A DNA stretch of 20,361 nt from a virus. A program made the translations under genes and the position numbers. The notes beneath the pieces were generated by a model. It did not search any database and was not told where the DNA came from. It saw nothing but the letters and a program-made list of their open reading frames with translations. The stretch is taken from IMG/VR virus record IMGVR_UViG_3300033388_000956, positions 3,259-23,619 of that record. One strand, written 5' to 3'. This document shows, piece by piece, positions 7,138 through 15,769 of this stretch (position 1 is the stretch's first letter; every line of letters starts with the position of its first letter).

Positions 7138-7468
7138 GTGTGGGCTGCAAGCTTTACAATCGTTAAAGGCTGTAGATGGTGACGCAACGCCTGAAACTAA
7201 CGATACAGCGATTATAGAGGAGGCTTACGATCAAGTTAAAGCCACTCTATACAATCGGCATTTAGTTAGCTGGGAAGATACAGCCGTACCTGATGACGTT
7301 ATTATACCTTTGGTATATTTGATGGCCGAGGCTCGTTTAACTACGTTTAGCCCGCCTATGGATGTACAGCAGTTTATTATGGCTAAAGCGGCTAATGCGG
7401 TTGAAGATATAACAGAGGCTTTATCGCTTGATTATGTTTATGAGTCTATTCCATCGGAATCATTTTAA
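7118..7468 (+). CDS. Probable head-tail adaptor
   Basis: The 116-residue product looks mostly helical. A segment AIIEEAYDQVKATLYNRHLVSW (split across about residues 31-52) is followed by DDVIIPLVYLMAEARLT and a helix ending VEDITEAL. This resembles small adaptor proteins that plug under the portal, the position of gp4 in P22, though P22 gp4 is longer (166 residues). It sits directly before a gp10-like stopper, which fits a connector role. It starts inside the previous gene and ends at the base before the next ATG, so translation is likely coupled. The family assignment is inferred from length, helix pattern and order. Confidence 0.55.
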   Translation: MSKTKTECGLQALQSLKAVDGDATPETNDTAIIEEAYDQVKATLYNRHLVSWEDTAVPDDVIIPLVYLMAEARLTTFSPPMDVQQFIMAKAANAVEDITEALSLDYVYESIPSESF

Positions 7469-8989
7469 ATGCGTATACCTGTAACTACTTCGTTAGGTAT
7501 TGATAATTTCAGTGGTGGAGTCGTCAATGTGTCATCGAGTTCAGTCACTAATGCTATTTTTAATAAGTATGCAGACGGTCGGTTTTTTGCAACTCAAAGA
7601 CCATCTATAAATATATTCCAAGATGCTAGCGCAGACGTGGCTAAGGTTAAAGGGCGCGGGATTTATTATTGGGATGCTGTTAGCGCTATTTACATAGTTA
7701 ATGATGATACAGTTTACAAAAACACCTACGCGGCCGCTTTAGGTGTAACAATGACTAGCGGCACTGACAAGGTGTATATTCATGAGATAGGTGATTATTT
7801 AATCATATTAGATCCTGAGAATAATGAAGGGTGGTATATCTCATCAAGCGCATCGACTACATTAGTTAGTATTTCATCAGTTAATTTCCCCCCAAATCAA
7901 ACTCCCGCCTTAACAATAACTAAAGGCGGTTGTGTATTAAATGGCGCTTTATATGTTGGCGCTACTAATGGGGAATTGTTTAATAGTGCGGTAGAAGACC
8001 CTACAACATGGGGCGCGTTAGACTTTATCAGTGCTGAGTTAAAGCCTGATAACTCTGTTTATGTATCGGCTCATGCTAATCATATAGCTATTTTTGGTGT
8101 GCGTACCATTGAGTTTTTTTACGACGATGCAAACCCTACAGCTAGTCCGTTAAATGTTAGAACAGATATAGCACACAATGTAGGAACGGTTGATTTTAAT
8201 ACTATTTGGGAAAGTTCAGATAATACATTTTTTGTTAATCTTAATCCTAGCGGTGATTTTAATATAAGCGTATTAAATAACTTTCAGTTACAAAAGATAA
8301 GCACCCCAGATATAGACACGTTCATAACGTCTTCTGTTATTACTGATGGTCTTAGTTTAATGGCTCAAGGCTTTTCTACAGCAGGTCGTACTTTTTACGT
8401 CTTAACGACCTATTATGAAGACGGCTCAAGCGTAGTTGTACCTAAGTCTAGCCTAGTTTTCGATGCTTCGACCAATGTATGGGGATTTTGGGAATTAATG
8501 CACACAGGTATTGATGATTTCCCTTTGGTTAACTGGACTAGATCAACCGCCACAAGAGCGGGTGAAGGCATATTATCAAATGGGGATATTATTACTATTT
8601 CTGACGATAAAAACCCACAGGATTCTACATTAGCACAGGTTTACATGGTGACTGATTATGTTGATTTTGACTACATATCAGACACCGGAGCCAGCGGTGA
8701 AAATATACAAATGATTATTATCACTGGCGCTCAGGATATGGGAAGCCGTGAATACAAATACGCGGATAATTTAAAGATAGTCGCTATTCCTGAGTCAACG
8801 GCTCAAAACGTGACAGTGCAATGGTCAGATGAAGGAAATGACAGTTATAATACAGGCCGTTCATTAGACTTAGCCAATCATAATAATAAACTAACTCGTT
8901 TAGGCCGATTTAGGCAAAGAAATCATAAGTTGACTTTCTCAGGTGATGAACAAATTGAGATTGAAGCAATAGAATTAGGGGTTAAGTAG
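7469..8989 (+). CDS. P22 gp10-like tail stopper (packaged DNA stabilization)
   Basis: The 506-residue product is beta-rich with repeated blade-like units, close to the 472 residues of P22 gp10. Points of resemblance are GIYYWDAVSAIYIVND (about 63-78), HANHIAIFGVRTIEFFYD (about 202-219, like P22's WRDFIVCFGSSTIEYF), and the end region LTRLGRFRQRNHKLTFSG (like P22's VGRIRKNVGFKLRV). In P22 gp10 binds beneath gp4, helps seal the DNA in the head and carries the needle. The gene starts immediately after the adaptor stop, and its TAG stop overlaps the GTG start of the following gene by one base. Confidence 0.8.
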   Translation: MRIPVTTSLGIDNFSGGVVNVSSSSVTNAIFNKYADGRFFATQRPSINIFQDASADVAKVKGRGIYYWDAVSAIYIVNDDTVYKNTYAAALGVTMTSGTDKVYIHEIGDYLIILDPENNEGWYISSSASTTLVSISSVNFPPNQTPALTITKGGCVLNGALYVGATNGELFNSAVEDPTTWGALDFISAELKPDNSVYVSAHANHIAIFGVRTIEFFYDDANPTASPLNVRTDIAHNVGTVDFNTIWESSDNTFFVNLNPSGDFNISVLNNFQLQKISTPDIDTFITSSVITDGLSLMAQGFSTAGRTFYVLTTYYEDGSSVVVPKSSLVFDASTNVWGFWELMHTGIDDFPLVNWTRSTATRAGEGILSNGDIITISDDKNPQDSTLAQVYMVTDYVDFDYISDTGASGENIQMIIITGAQDMGSREYKYADNLKIVAIPESTAQNVTVQWSDEGNDSYNTGRSLDLANHNNKLTRLGRFRQRNHKLTFSGDEQIEIEAIELGVK

Positions 8990-10464
8990 TGGCAGATGAT
9001 AATTTACCACCACCACCACGAAGCATTAATATATTTGGCACTCAATGGCGTGATTGGCTTTTTAGATTATATAGGTATGTATTAACCATGAGCAGCGACA
9101 ATGTACCAAGAAGCTATACAAAAGTAACATCAAACACATATAAAACACCTGTACAAAAAGGCCAGCTAACTAAAATTGCCTTATACCCTCGTATTGGTAA
9201 TGAACATGCTGAAAGTTCAAGAGAGATTCAATCAACAGTAACTAGCTCTAATATAGTTGGTCAGATATTTCGAGCATCAAGAGATAACATAACCGCTTTA
9301 ATGCTTACCCTAGAAAGTGGCGAAGGTGTTGTTATTGATGATTTTGACGGGTATGCAAATGATGCGGCATTACAAACCGCTTGGCCGGCCACAGGAGCAG
9401 CAGCTACGCTTGAAACAACTACATATTTAAGCAGCCCTAATTCAATGTCATTACCCACTACAAACAATGGTGATGAATGGCAAACAACAAGCTCACCATT
9501 AAATTACACAGGATATACAGGCGAGTTTGATTGTTATTTCTCGCACGATAGCGCAGCACAGCAGATTTCTGTATTTATTGGTGATGGAACAAACACAAAG
9601 AGCCTTACATTATCGCAAGACGCGGCTAATCAATGGCAGAAGTTTCAGATTAATGAAGCGGCAATGACCGAAGATGGCGGCACTACAAATACTGCGGCAA
9701 TAACTGAGATAGGCTTTAGAGTCATTACTAAGAAGATAGGCGGCACAGTATTTATTGAAGATTTAACGTCAGTGCCTCCTGCTGGTGATTTAGAAGTAAA
9801 GCTATGGGATATGGGCACAACTAAACCTGTATCTACAACCAATTCAATTGATGACGGCACACAATACACAAAGATAGGCGAGGCTTTATCAGCAAGCCAT
9901 ATACTGAGCTTAGATGGTGGCAAACGGCTTTATCACATTGATGTGTTTTTATGTGGTCAAGACAAGTCTATACCGACTAATGAGCTATTGAATATAGATA
10001 ATTATTATCTTATAGAATTAAAATACGTCGATACTGATGTTAAAGTTTACGGCCCTGATTCATCATTTAGCTATGATTATTATGAAAGTGGCTATGCCTT
10101 TACTGCGCCAGATGAAGCAACAGCAATAACAGCAATTGGCACATATAACGATATTATGTTTGGCGTGATGTCAGCTCAAGATATTTACATATTAAATGCA
10201 GGATGGCGGTTTAATGCGGAGCCTAATGGCAACTCACAAATGGCTGTATTTTTAGAAGATACAAACATGAAAGTGATTGATGTTATTATTGATCATGAGC
10301 ATAGCCCTGAACAGAATTTTACAAACGATGTAAGTATTAGGCCGATGTTTCTGCCTAGTGGCGGTAAATTAGAATATTATTATAATGACGATTACTCTGA
10401 CTCAGTTGCAACAGTAAATACAGAATATCAGTTTTTATTTGAAGCAAAGAAAATTCACGGATAA
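8989..10464 (+). CDS. Tail protein with jelly-roll carbohydrate-binding-like module
   Basis: The 491-residue product starts at GTG 8989, sharing one base with the previous TAG. The N-terminus is proline-rich and aromatic (LPPPPRSINIFGTQWRDWL), a plausible virion-attachment segment. Residues about 115-264, from VIDDFDGYANDAALQTAW to GGTVFIEDLTSVP, look like a galactose-binding-type jelly roll as in carbohydrate-binding modules: a DF-G-Y opening, a central strand set and a closing I.ID.. strand. The remainder is beta-rich with many aromatic residues. The simplest role is a tail tip or receptor-binding protein that contacts surface sugars. The gene is followed by a promoter-like leader, so it probably ends a transcription segment. 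Confidence 0.6.
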   Translation: MADDNLPPPPRSINIFGTQWRDWLFRLYRYVLTMSSDNVPRSYTKVTSNTYKTPVQKGQLTKIALYPRIGNEHAESSREIQSTVTSSNIVGQIFRASRDNITALMLTLESGEGVVIDDFDGYANDAALQTAWPATGAAATLETTTYLSSPNSMSLPTTNNGDEWQTTSSPLNYTGYTGEFDCYFSHDSAAQQISVFIGDGTNTKSLTLSQDAANQWQKFQINEAAMTEDGGTTNTAAITEIGFRVITKKIGGTVFIEDLTSVPPAGDLEVKLWDMGTTKPVSTTNSIDDGTQYTKIGEALSASHILSLDGGKRLYHIDVFLCGQDKSIPTNELLNIDNYYLIELKYVDTDVKVYGPDSSFSYDYYESGYAFTAPDEATAITAIGTYNDIMFGVMSAQDIYILNAGWRFNAEPNGNSQMAVFLEDTNMKVIDVIIDHEHSPEQNFTNDVSIRPMFLPSGGKLEYYYNDDYSDSVATVNTEYQFLFEAKKIHG

Positions 10465-10466
10465 CG

Positions 10467-10477
10467 TGATATAATCA
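10467..10477 (+). promoter_or_regulatory. Extended -10 promoter candidate before the cupin gene
   Basis: TGATATAATCA is identical to the element before the portal gene and contains the exact extended -10 TGATATAAT. It starts three bases after the previous stop and lies 37 bases before the next ATG. Here it extends to GTGAT-ATA-ATCAC (10466-10478), a 5-bp inverted repeat. No good -35 is visible at the usual distance. It probably starts a transcript for the cupin and ejection genes. Confidence 0.5.
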
Positions 10478-10484
10478 CAATCTA

Positions 10485-10499
10485 ATGTCGTGATGACAT
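10485..10499 (+). promoter_or_regulatory. Leader stem-loop before the cupin gene
   Basis: ATGTC (10485-10489) pairs with GACAT (10495-10499) around a five-base loop. It corresponds to TTGTC/GACAA before the portal gene, with the first pair flipped. The ribosome site AAGG (10501-10504) follows just outside the stem, 10 bases from the ATG. The conserved pairing despite changed bases suggests the structure matters. Confidence 0.4.
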
Positions 10500-10514
10500 C
10501 AAGGCACATATAGA

Positions 10515-11048
10515 ATGAGCGAAGCAATTCAAATTAATCATGCTTACACCGATGTCCAAATGGGCATCGGTCATTCTTTTTCACCTATAAAGTCTATTCA
10601 AGGCTTTACTGATAACCGTCCTATTAAACAAGATTTAGCCCTTAGAAAGCAGATATGTGATCTAGAAACGGCTGTACTTGGCTTACCTGATTCTTACGAT
10701 GATACAGATACAGAGAATTTACCACTAACGCACCATTTCGCCCCTGATGTTTACGGGCGTGAGATGTTATTGCCTGTAGGCAATGTTGTTGTAGGTAAAT
10801 TACACCGCCATGCTCACTTAAATGTGATCTTAAAGGGCAAAGTAAGGGTTACAACAGAGGAAGGCGTAAAAGAGTACACAGCGCCTTGTATCTTTACATC
10901 ATTTTCAGGTACTAAACGTGCAGTTTATGTGCTTGAAGAAACAATATGGTTAACGGTTCACCCTACAGAACAAACTGATTTAAAAAAGATTGAAGATTAT
11001 GTTATCGCTAAAACATACGATGACTTAAACAGAATAGAGAGTAAATAA
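10515..11048 (+). CDS. Cupin-fold phage protein
   Basis: The 177-residue product has a helical N-terminal part (LALRKQICDLETAVLGLP, 41-58) and a C-terminal beta barrel. The run VVGKLHRHAHLNVILKGKV (92-110) fits cupin motif 1, with H97, H99 and H101 as possible metal ligands. YTAPCIFTSFSGTKRAVYVL and IWLTVHP (H149) fit the second half. I recall similar proteins in many phages, near the tail or ejection genes. Their biochemical role is unknown to me; options are a virion enzyme, a sugar-binding barrel or an assembly factor. The gene has its own promoter-like leader. Confidence 0.75.
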   Translation: MSEAIQINHAYTDVQMGIGHSFSPIKSIQGFTDNRPIKQDLALRKQICDLETAVLGLPDSYDDTDTENLPLTHHFAPDVYGREMLLPVGNVVVGKLHRHAHLNVILKGKVRVTTEEGVKEYTAPCIFTSFSGTKRAVYVLEETIWLTVHPTEQTDLKKIEDYVIAKTYDDLNRIESK

Positions 11049-11049
11049 T

Positions 11050-12672
11050 ATGGTATGGGCAATAGCAGGCGCAACGGTAGTAGCCGCGGGTGTGGGCTTA
11101 GCAGGCGCTAAGTCAGCGGCAGAAACAAGCGCGGCAGGCACACAAGCGGGTATAGCCGAGCAAAGAGAAGCACGACTAGAAGCTAACCGATTAAACCGAC
11201 CTTTTTATGAAGCAGCAGCGGGTACGCCTACTTATGGCATAGATCAAGAAGGTTATGACGCGGCAGTAGCAGCGGATAAAGAATGGCAGTTAGAGCGGGC
11301 AGCGTTAATCCGTAAGCACGGCGCGACTAAAGCCAATGAAATAATGGGAGATAGACCTACTGTAAATAGGGATGATTTCTTAACTGATGAAGTTATTAGT
11401 CGTGAAGGCGGCGCATTGAAGCAATATCAACAAGGAATAGATCAACAGCCAGACGCGCCAACATTAGAGCAATTTCAAGGTGAAGCGGTTGCAGCGCCTA
11501 CTATTAACCAGTTTCAAGGCCAGGCGGTAGAGTCGCAAGCATTAACACCAGCGGCACAAGCGCAACAGTTGCAGCAATTCCAAGGTCAAGCAGCACAAGC
11601 ACCAACATTAAATAGATTAAATGCTCAAGCGGTAAATGCGCCACAGTTGCAGCAATTCCAAGGTCAAGCAGCACAAGCACAAGGTCAAGAAAGATTTGAT
11701 TTTGATGCAAGCAAAGCAATGGATAGCCAAGCCATGCAATTCCAAATGAAAATGGGGGATCAAGCTGCGGCTAGAGCAGCGGGGAAAAACCGTACATTAG
11801 GTTCAGGCGCTCGATTATTAGCGGCTCAAGAGTTTGGTCAAGGTTTAGCTAGTCAATCATTAGGTGATGAATTTAACCGCCAATTAGCAGGCTCACAGGC
11901 ACGAAATCAAGCGGGCTTATCTCAGTATGGTATGGAGGCAGGCGCAGCACAACAGGGCTTAGGATTTAATCAAGCTGGAAATTTAACAAGCCAAGCACAA
12001 TTTGGTTTGGGGTCACAAAATCTTAATCAGCAAATGGCTATTAACAATCAGCAAAACCTAACAGATCAAACACAATTTGGCATGAACCAAGGCCAAGTAA
12101 ATCAGGCTATGGGGATTAACCAGTTACAAGGTAATCAGGCTTTACAGCAATATGGAATGGATGTGGGCGCGGCTAATCAAGCTAATCAGATAGCCGGTCA
12201 ACAGTTTGGACAAGATACACAGAATTTAAACCAGCAAATGACGCTTAATCAATTAGGCAATACGCAAGGCATACAACAGCAAGGTTTAGACCGTCAATAC
12301 TTATCAGATCAGCAAGGACTTAATCAATTAGGTAATCAACAGTTAGTACAGCAATTTGGGCTAGCTAATGACGCTTATAATCAGCGATTAAACCGGCTAG
12401 GTGGCTTGGTTGATTTAGGTGCGGGCGCAGGCTCAAGCATGGGAAATCAGGCAATGGTGGCAGGAACTAACGCTGCAAACACCATGGTGGCTGGCGCTAA
12501 TACACAAGCTGCGGCACAACTAGGTCAATCTAATATATTGAGCGGTGCTATAACGCAATTAGGCGGCTTATACGGACAAAGTCAAACGCCTCCTCCTGCA
12601 ACTACGGCACAGACATACGGCACAGTGCCGAATAGTCAACAAACTAACATGCTTAATGAGCAATGGTCATAA
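11050..12672 (+). CDS. Probable ejection protein 1 (glutamine-rich, membrane-active N-terminus)
   Basis: The 540-residue product opens with a small-residue hydrophobic stretch (WAIAGATVVAAGVGLAGAK, 3-21) like the glycine-zipper segments of phage DNA-transfer proteins. A charged segment follows and then a very long Q-, A-, N- and G-rich region. Two kinds of internal repeats stand out: QFQGQA units at about 140-215, and NQ-rich units with QFG or QYG (about 285-450). P22-like podoviruses encode three such proteins (gp7, gp20, gp16) that leave the virion with the DNA and cross the cell envelope. This is the first of three genes here with that character. A GAGAG at 11037-11041 precedes the ATG. 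A 38-bp exact DNA repeat lies within it. Confidence 0.6.
   Translation: MVWAIAGATVVAAGVGLAGAKSAAETSAAGTQAGIAEQREARLEANRLNRPFYEAAAGTPTYGIDQEGYDAAVAADKEWQLERAALIRKHGATKANEIMGDRPTVNRDDFLTDEVISREGGALKQYQQGIDQQPDAPTLEQFQGEAVAAPTINQFQGQAVESQALTPAAQAQQLQQFQGQAAQAPTLNRLNAQAVNAPQLQQFQGQAAQAQGQERFDFDASKAMDSQAMQFQMKMGDQAAARAAGKNRTLGSGARLLAAQEFGQGLASQSLGDEFNRQLAGSQARNQAGLSQYGMEAGAAQQGLGFNQAGNLTSQAQFGLGSQNLNQQMAINNQQNLTDQTQFGMNQGQVNQAMGINQLQGNQALQQYGMDVGAANQANQIAGQQFGQDTQNLNQQMTLNQLGNTQGIQQQGLDRQYLSDQQGLNQLGNQQLVQQFGLANDAYNQRLNRLGGLVDLGAGAGSSMGNQAMVAGTNAANTMVAGANTQAAAQLGQSNILSGAITQLGGLYGQSQTPPPATTAQTYGTVPNSQQTNMLNEQWS
11565..11680 (+). repeat. 38-bp exact direct repeat in ejection gene 1
   Basis: Bases 11565-11602 and 11643-11680 are identical over 38 bp and are offset by 78 bp (26 codons), so both are in the same reading frame. 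Each encodes QLQQFQGQAAQA. The near-perfect DNA identity means a recent duplication or gene conversion within a repeat-rich stretch. Confidence 0.85.
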
Positions 12673-13750
12673 TATGAGCGCATTAGATACACTACTCGCA
12701 ACACAGCAAGCCCCTAATATTTTGGGTGCTTATAATCAAGGCCAGCAAACAGGCATGACTAATCGGTTAAATCAGATTAAATTGCAACAGGCGCAACGCC
12801 AACAAGCGCAGCAGCCTATGCTAGACGCACAAGCCGCACAAGATAGAGTGGCTACACTAGATTCTAGACAAAGAGCAATGTTTGACGATGCGGTTAAGAA
12901 AGTGGCGGCTAGTATCACAGGCAATGAATCACCCGAAGCGTATAGACAAATACTGCAAGGCTTGCCATTAGACCCTAAAGCAAAACAGGCGCTTGGTCAG
13001 TATAGCCCTGCGGCTATAAGAAGTTTAGCGGGTGATACTAGCGGTCTTACATCAGGTCAAAGAGAGTTTGCAGATTTAACCACTGGATTAAGTAACGAAG
13101 ACAAACAGCAAGCGAGAATGGTTAAGTTAGGATTATCCCCTAGAGCGGTCGGCTCTGCGGTGCAAACAATAGCGGCGCAAGATATCGCGGAGTTAATAGG
13201 CGATACTGAGGCTATTATTAATGAGCGCAAAAAGTTTGGTGAAATGACAGGATCATCAAGAGCTAGAACAATAGACAATGGATTTGAAAAAATAGCTAAA
13301 ATTGATCTAGGAATAAATAATATAGATAGAGCTATAATTGCTGTTCGAGATCAAGGCGCTGATACTGGCGCGATAACTAAATTATTTCCATCTATTAGTG
13401 ATGCAGCGGTTGAATTAGACAATATTATCGGGGCAATGGCGCTTGATGTAATTGGTAGCGTTACTCTTGGTGCTATATCAGCACCGGAATTAAAAATGGC
13501 TAGAGATATAGCGTTACCAGAAGGAATGGAAGGCGAAGCATTAATAGACCACTTAACTAAGCGAAAAGCGGCACAAGTTAAGCTAAGAGGCATTATTAAC
13601 GAGCAGATTCAATTTTTAGATCAAGGCGGCACAGTTGCCGGATACATGAGGATGAAGGAGCGCGAAAAAGGACAGCAGCCTACAGGCAATGCTCAAGGCG
13701 CTACAACACAGCCTCAAGGTTCTAAATACAAAATAATTGAGATTAACTAA
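12656..13750 (+). CDS. Probable ejection protein 2
   Basis: The 364-residue product has an asparagine/glutamine-rich N-terminal helix (NRLNQIKLQQAQRQQAQQ), a soluble helical body, and a Q-, G- and T-rich tail ending in YKIIEIN. No signal peptide or clear membrane helix is present, although residues near IIGAMALDVIGSVTLGAIS (about 258-276) are hydrophobic. Its place between two other ejection-like genes is the main reason for the call. It overlaps the previous gene by 17 bases from ATG 12656. ATG 12674, just after the previous stop, is an equally possible start, and neither has a good ribosome site. Confidence 0.55.
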   Translation: MSNGHNMSALDTLLATQQAPNILGAYNQGQQTGMTNRLNQIKLQQAQRQQAQQPMLDAQAAQDRVATLDSRQRAMFDDAVKKVAASITGNESPEAYRQILQGLPLDPKAKQALGQYSPAAIRSLAGDTSGLTSGQREFADLTTGLSNEDKQQARMVKLGLSPRAVGSAVQTIAAQDIAELIGDTEAIINERKKFGEMTGSSRARTIDNGFEKIAKIDLGINNIDRAIIAVRDQGADTGAITKLFPSISDAAVELDNIIGAMALDVIGSVTLGAISAPELKMARDIALPEGMEGEALIDHLTKRKAAQVKLRGIINEQIQFLDQGGTVAGYMRMKEREKGQQPTGNAQGATTQPQGSKYKIIEIN

Positions 13751-15769
13751 ATGCCTCGTTATAAAGTAACTAACCCAGCTACAGGTCAAGTTGTAACATT
13801 AGAAGGCGCAACACCGCCAACGGATGCTGATTTAGATGAGATATTTTCATCTATGCCGCAACAGTCTAAATATGATATTAATCAACAACAGCCTACAGAT
13901 TTAAGACAATCTTTAGCTAATAACCCAATAACAGCCACAGCAGCAGAAGCAGGTGCAGGTGTTAGTCGTGGGATAGCGCAAACAGCCGATTTCTTTACTA
14001 CTAAGCCTATACGCGCAATACAGCAATTAGCGGGCGTAGCAAAAGAAGATAGACTTACAACCTTAGAGGATACTTTCAGCGGCACGACTCAAGGTAACTT
14101 TATGAATGAAGGCTTAGGCCGTGATGTAGTTAGGGCGGGCAGTGAATTAGTAGCCCCTAGCGCGGTAGGTGGCGCAGTATTAAGAACAGCAGCAAAAGCA
14201 ATGCCTGCGACTTTAGAAATGACCACAGGTCAAGGCGTGATGAAACAACTAGGCGCATCTACTGCGGCACAAGATATTGCGGGCGGTGCTTTATCGGGTG
14301 CGGGTGGTGAATTAGGCGAAGAAGTAGGAGGTGATACAGGAAAGCTAGTAGCATCGTTTTTAACTCCGATGGCAGGGATGGCAGCCGCACCAGTTTTAAC
14401 TAAAGCATTAACTAACCCGAAACAGGCCGTTGGCTTCATAAAAGGAATAATGAACCCACTATCTAAAATGAGTGATGAGGGGGCTAGTATTTTATTGCAA
14501 GAGGCAATGATTCGTGAAGGGTTAAGCCCTGATGATATAATCAAGAAATTAGCGGTATTAGGTAAGGAAGGAATGCCCGCTGATTTAGGCAATAACTTTG
14601 CTCGATTATTAAAGACAGCAGCAAATAGAGTTGATTTAACAGAAGGCAAGGCGGCGCTAGCATTAAAGGCAAGACACGAAGGTCAATCGAATAGAGTTAT
14701 GTCATCATTAGATGATGGGACTGGCTTATCAATGCTAACGCTAGATGATGAATTGCTTAGGCTTGATAATGTAATGAAGCCACAAATAAAAGAATTGTAT
14801 AACGCAACAAGACAGCAAGACATGGAGCTTTCGCCTAAATTAATGCAATTATTCGAAGGTAACGGCTCACTAGGAAAGGCGTTTAAGAAAGCACAAACAA
14901 CTTTGATTGATAGAAGTGATGTGGGTGATGAATTAAAAAATATAGATATTATTGATGCGGTCAAACAAACATTAGACGATCAAATAAATGTAGCCATAAG
15001 AAAGGGCGCAGGCGGCAAAGCTAGAGATTTAATTAGGGCTAAAAATCTTATGGTTAATGAGGCTGATACTGCTATACCCGTTTATAAAGAGGCTAGAAAC
15101 TTATACGGCGGAAAGGTAGCGCTAGAAAATGCCGGTAAAGCAGGCACTAATTTTCTAAAGATGAATAATAGAGATTTAACAGCATTAACAAGCTCAATGG
15201 GTGAGAGTGAAAGGCGTATATTTAAGATGGGCGCTAAACAGGCTATAGTTGATAAACTTGATGACCTGAGAACAAATGCAAATATAGTTGACAGAGTTTT
15301 TGGTAAAAATGGTGACGCTGATAAATTAAGACATTTATTTGATGACGATAAAGCATTTTTAAATTTTAAAGATACTTTAGAAAAAGAGACTCAATTTGTA
15401 TTAACAAGACGCGCAGCACAGGCAAACTCTACAACGGCTAAACAATTATTTGATGATGATAATGCTTTTTCTACCTTAACCAGTATAGCGGGTGATATTG
15501 GCTCTGCTAGTGGAGCTAAGAATATATTTAATAAGATTGTTAGCGGGTTTACTGGTAAAAAATCAGATGCAGCTTATACAAAGGCATTAGAAGATGCTGG
15601 TGATATTTTATTAATAAAAGGTATAGATCCTGATAAAATAAGAAGATTATTAACGCAAGGCTCTCCAATATCAATCCAGAAAAGGATAGAGCAAGCATTA
15701 AATCGTCCAACCTTAAAAATATACACACCTACTGGCGCAACAGTAACAGCATTTGGGGATAACCAATGA
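13751..15769 (+). CDS. Probable ejection protein 3 (large internal virion protein)
   Basis: The 672-residue product begins with MPRYKVTNPATGQVVTLEG, then PTDADLDEIFSSM (about 23-35), an opening I recall from many phage internal virion proteins. Residues about 155-225 are alanine- and glycine-rich and hydrophobic (QDIAGGALSGAGGELG, VASFLTPMAGMAAAPVL) and could insert in a membrane. The rest is long helical sequence, including MPADLGNNFARLLKTAANRV and MGESERRIFKMGAKQAIVDKL, both of which resemble recurring motifs in this type of large phage protein. No peptidoglycan-cutting motif is visible. It follows ejection protein 2 without a gap, and its stop overlaps the next start. Confidence 0.6.
   Translation: MPRYKVTNPATGQVVTLEGATPPTDADLDEIFSSMPQQSKYDINQQQPTDLRQSLANNPITATAAEAGAGVSRGIAQTADFFTTKPIRAIQQLAGVAKEDRLTTLEDTFSGTTQGNFMNEGLGRDVVRAGSELVAPSAVGGAVLRTAAKAMPATLEMTTGQGVMKQLGASTAAQDIAGGALSGAGGELGEEVGGDTGKLVASFLTPMAGMAAAPVLTKALTNPKQAVGFIKGIMNPLSKMSDEGASILLQEAMIREGLSPDDIIKKLAVLGKEGMPADLGNNFARLLKTAANRVDLTEGKAALALKARHEGQSNRVMSSLDDGTGLSMLTLDDELLRLDNVMKPQIKELYNATRQQDMELSPKLMQLFEGNGSLGKAFKKAQTTLIDRSDVGDELKNIDIIDAVKQTLDDQINVAIRKGAGGKARDLIRAKNLMVNEADTAIPVYKEARNLYGGKVALENAGKAGTNFLKMNNRDLTALTSSMGESERRIFKMGAKQAIVDKLDDLRTNANIVDRVFGKNGDADKLRHLFDDDKAFLNFKDTLEKETQFVLTRRAAQANSTTAKQLFDDDNAFSTLTSIAGDIGSASGAKNIFNKIVSGFTGKKSDAAYTKALEDAGDILLIKGIDPDKIRRLLTQGSPISIQKRIEQALNRPTLKIYTPTGATVTAFGDNQ

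Noticed and set aside
14533-14543. Third copy of TGATATAATCA
   Set aside because: It lies inside the third ejection gene, in codons for DDII. No start codon with a ribosome site follows closely and no matching stem-loop follows, so it is probably chance.
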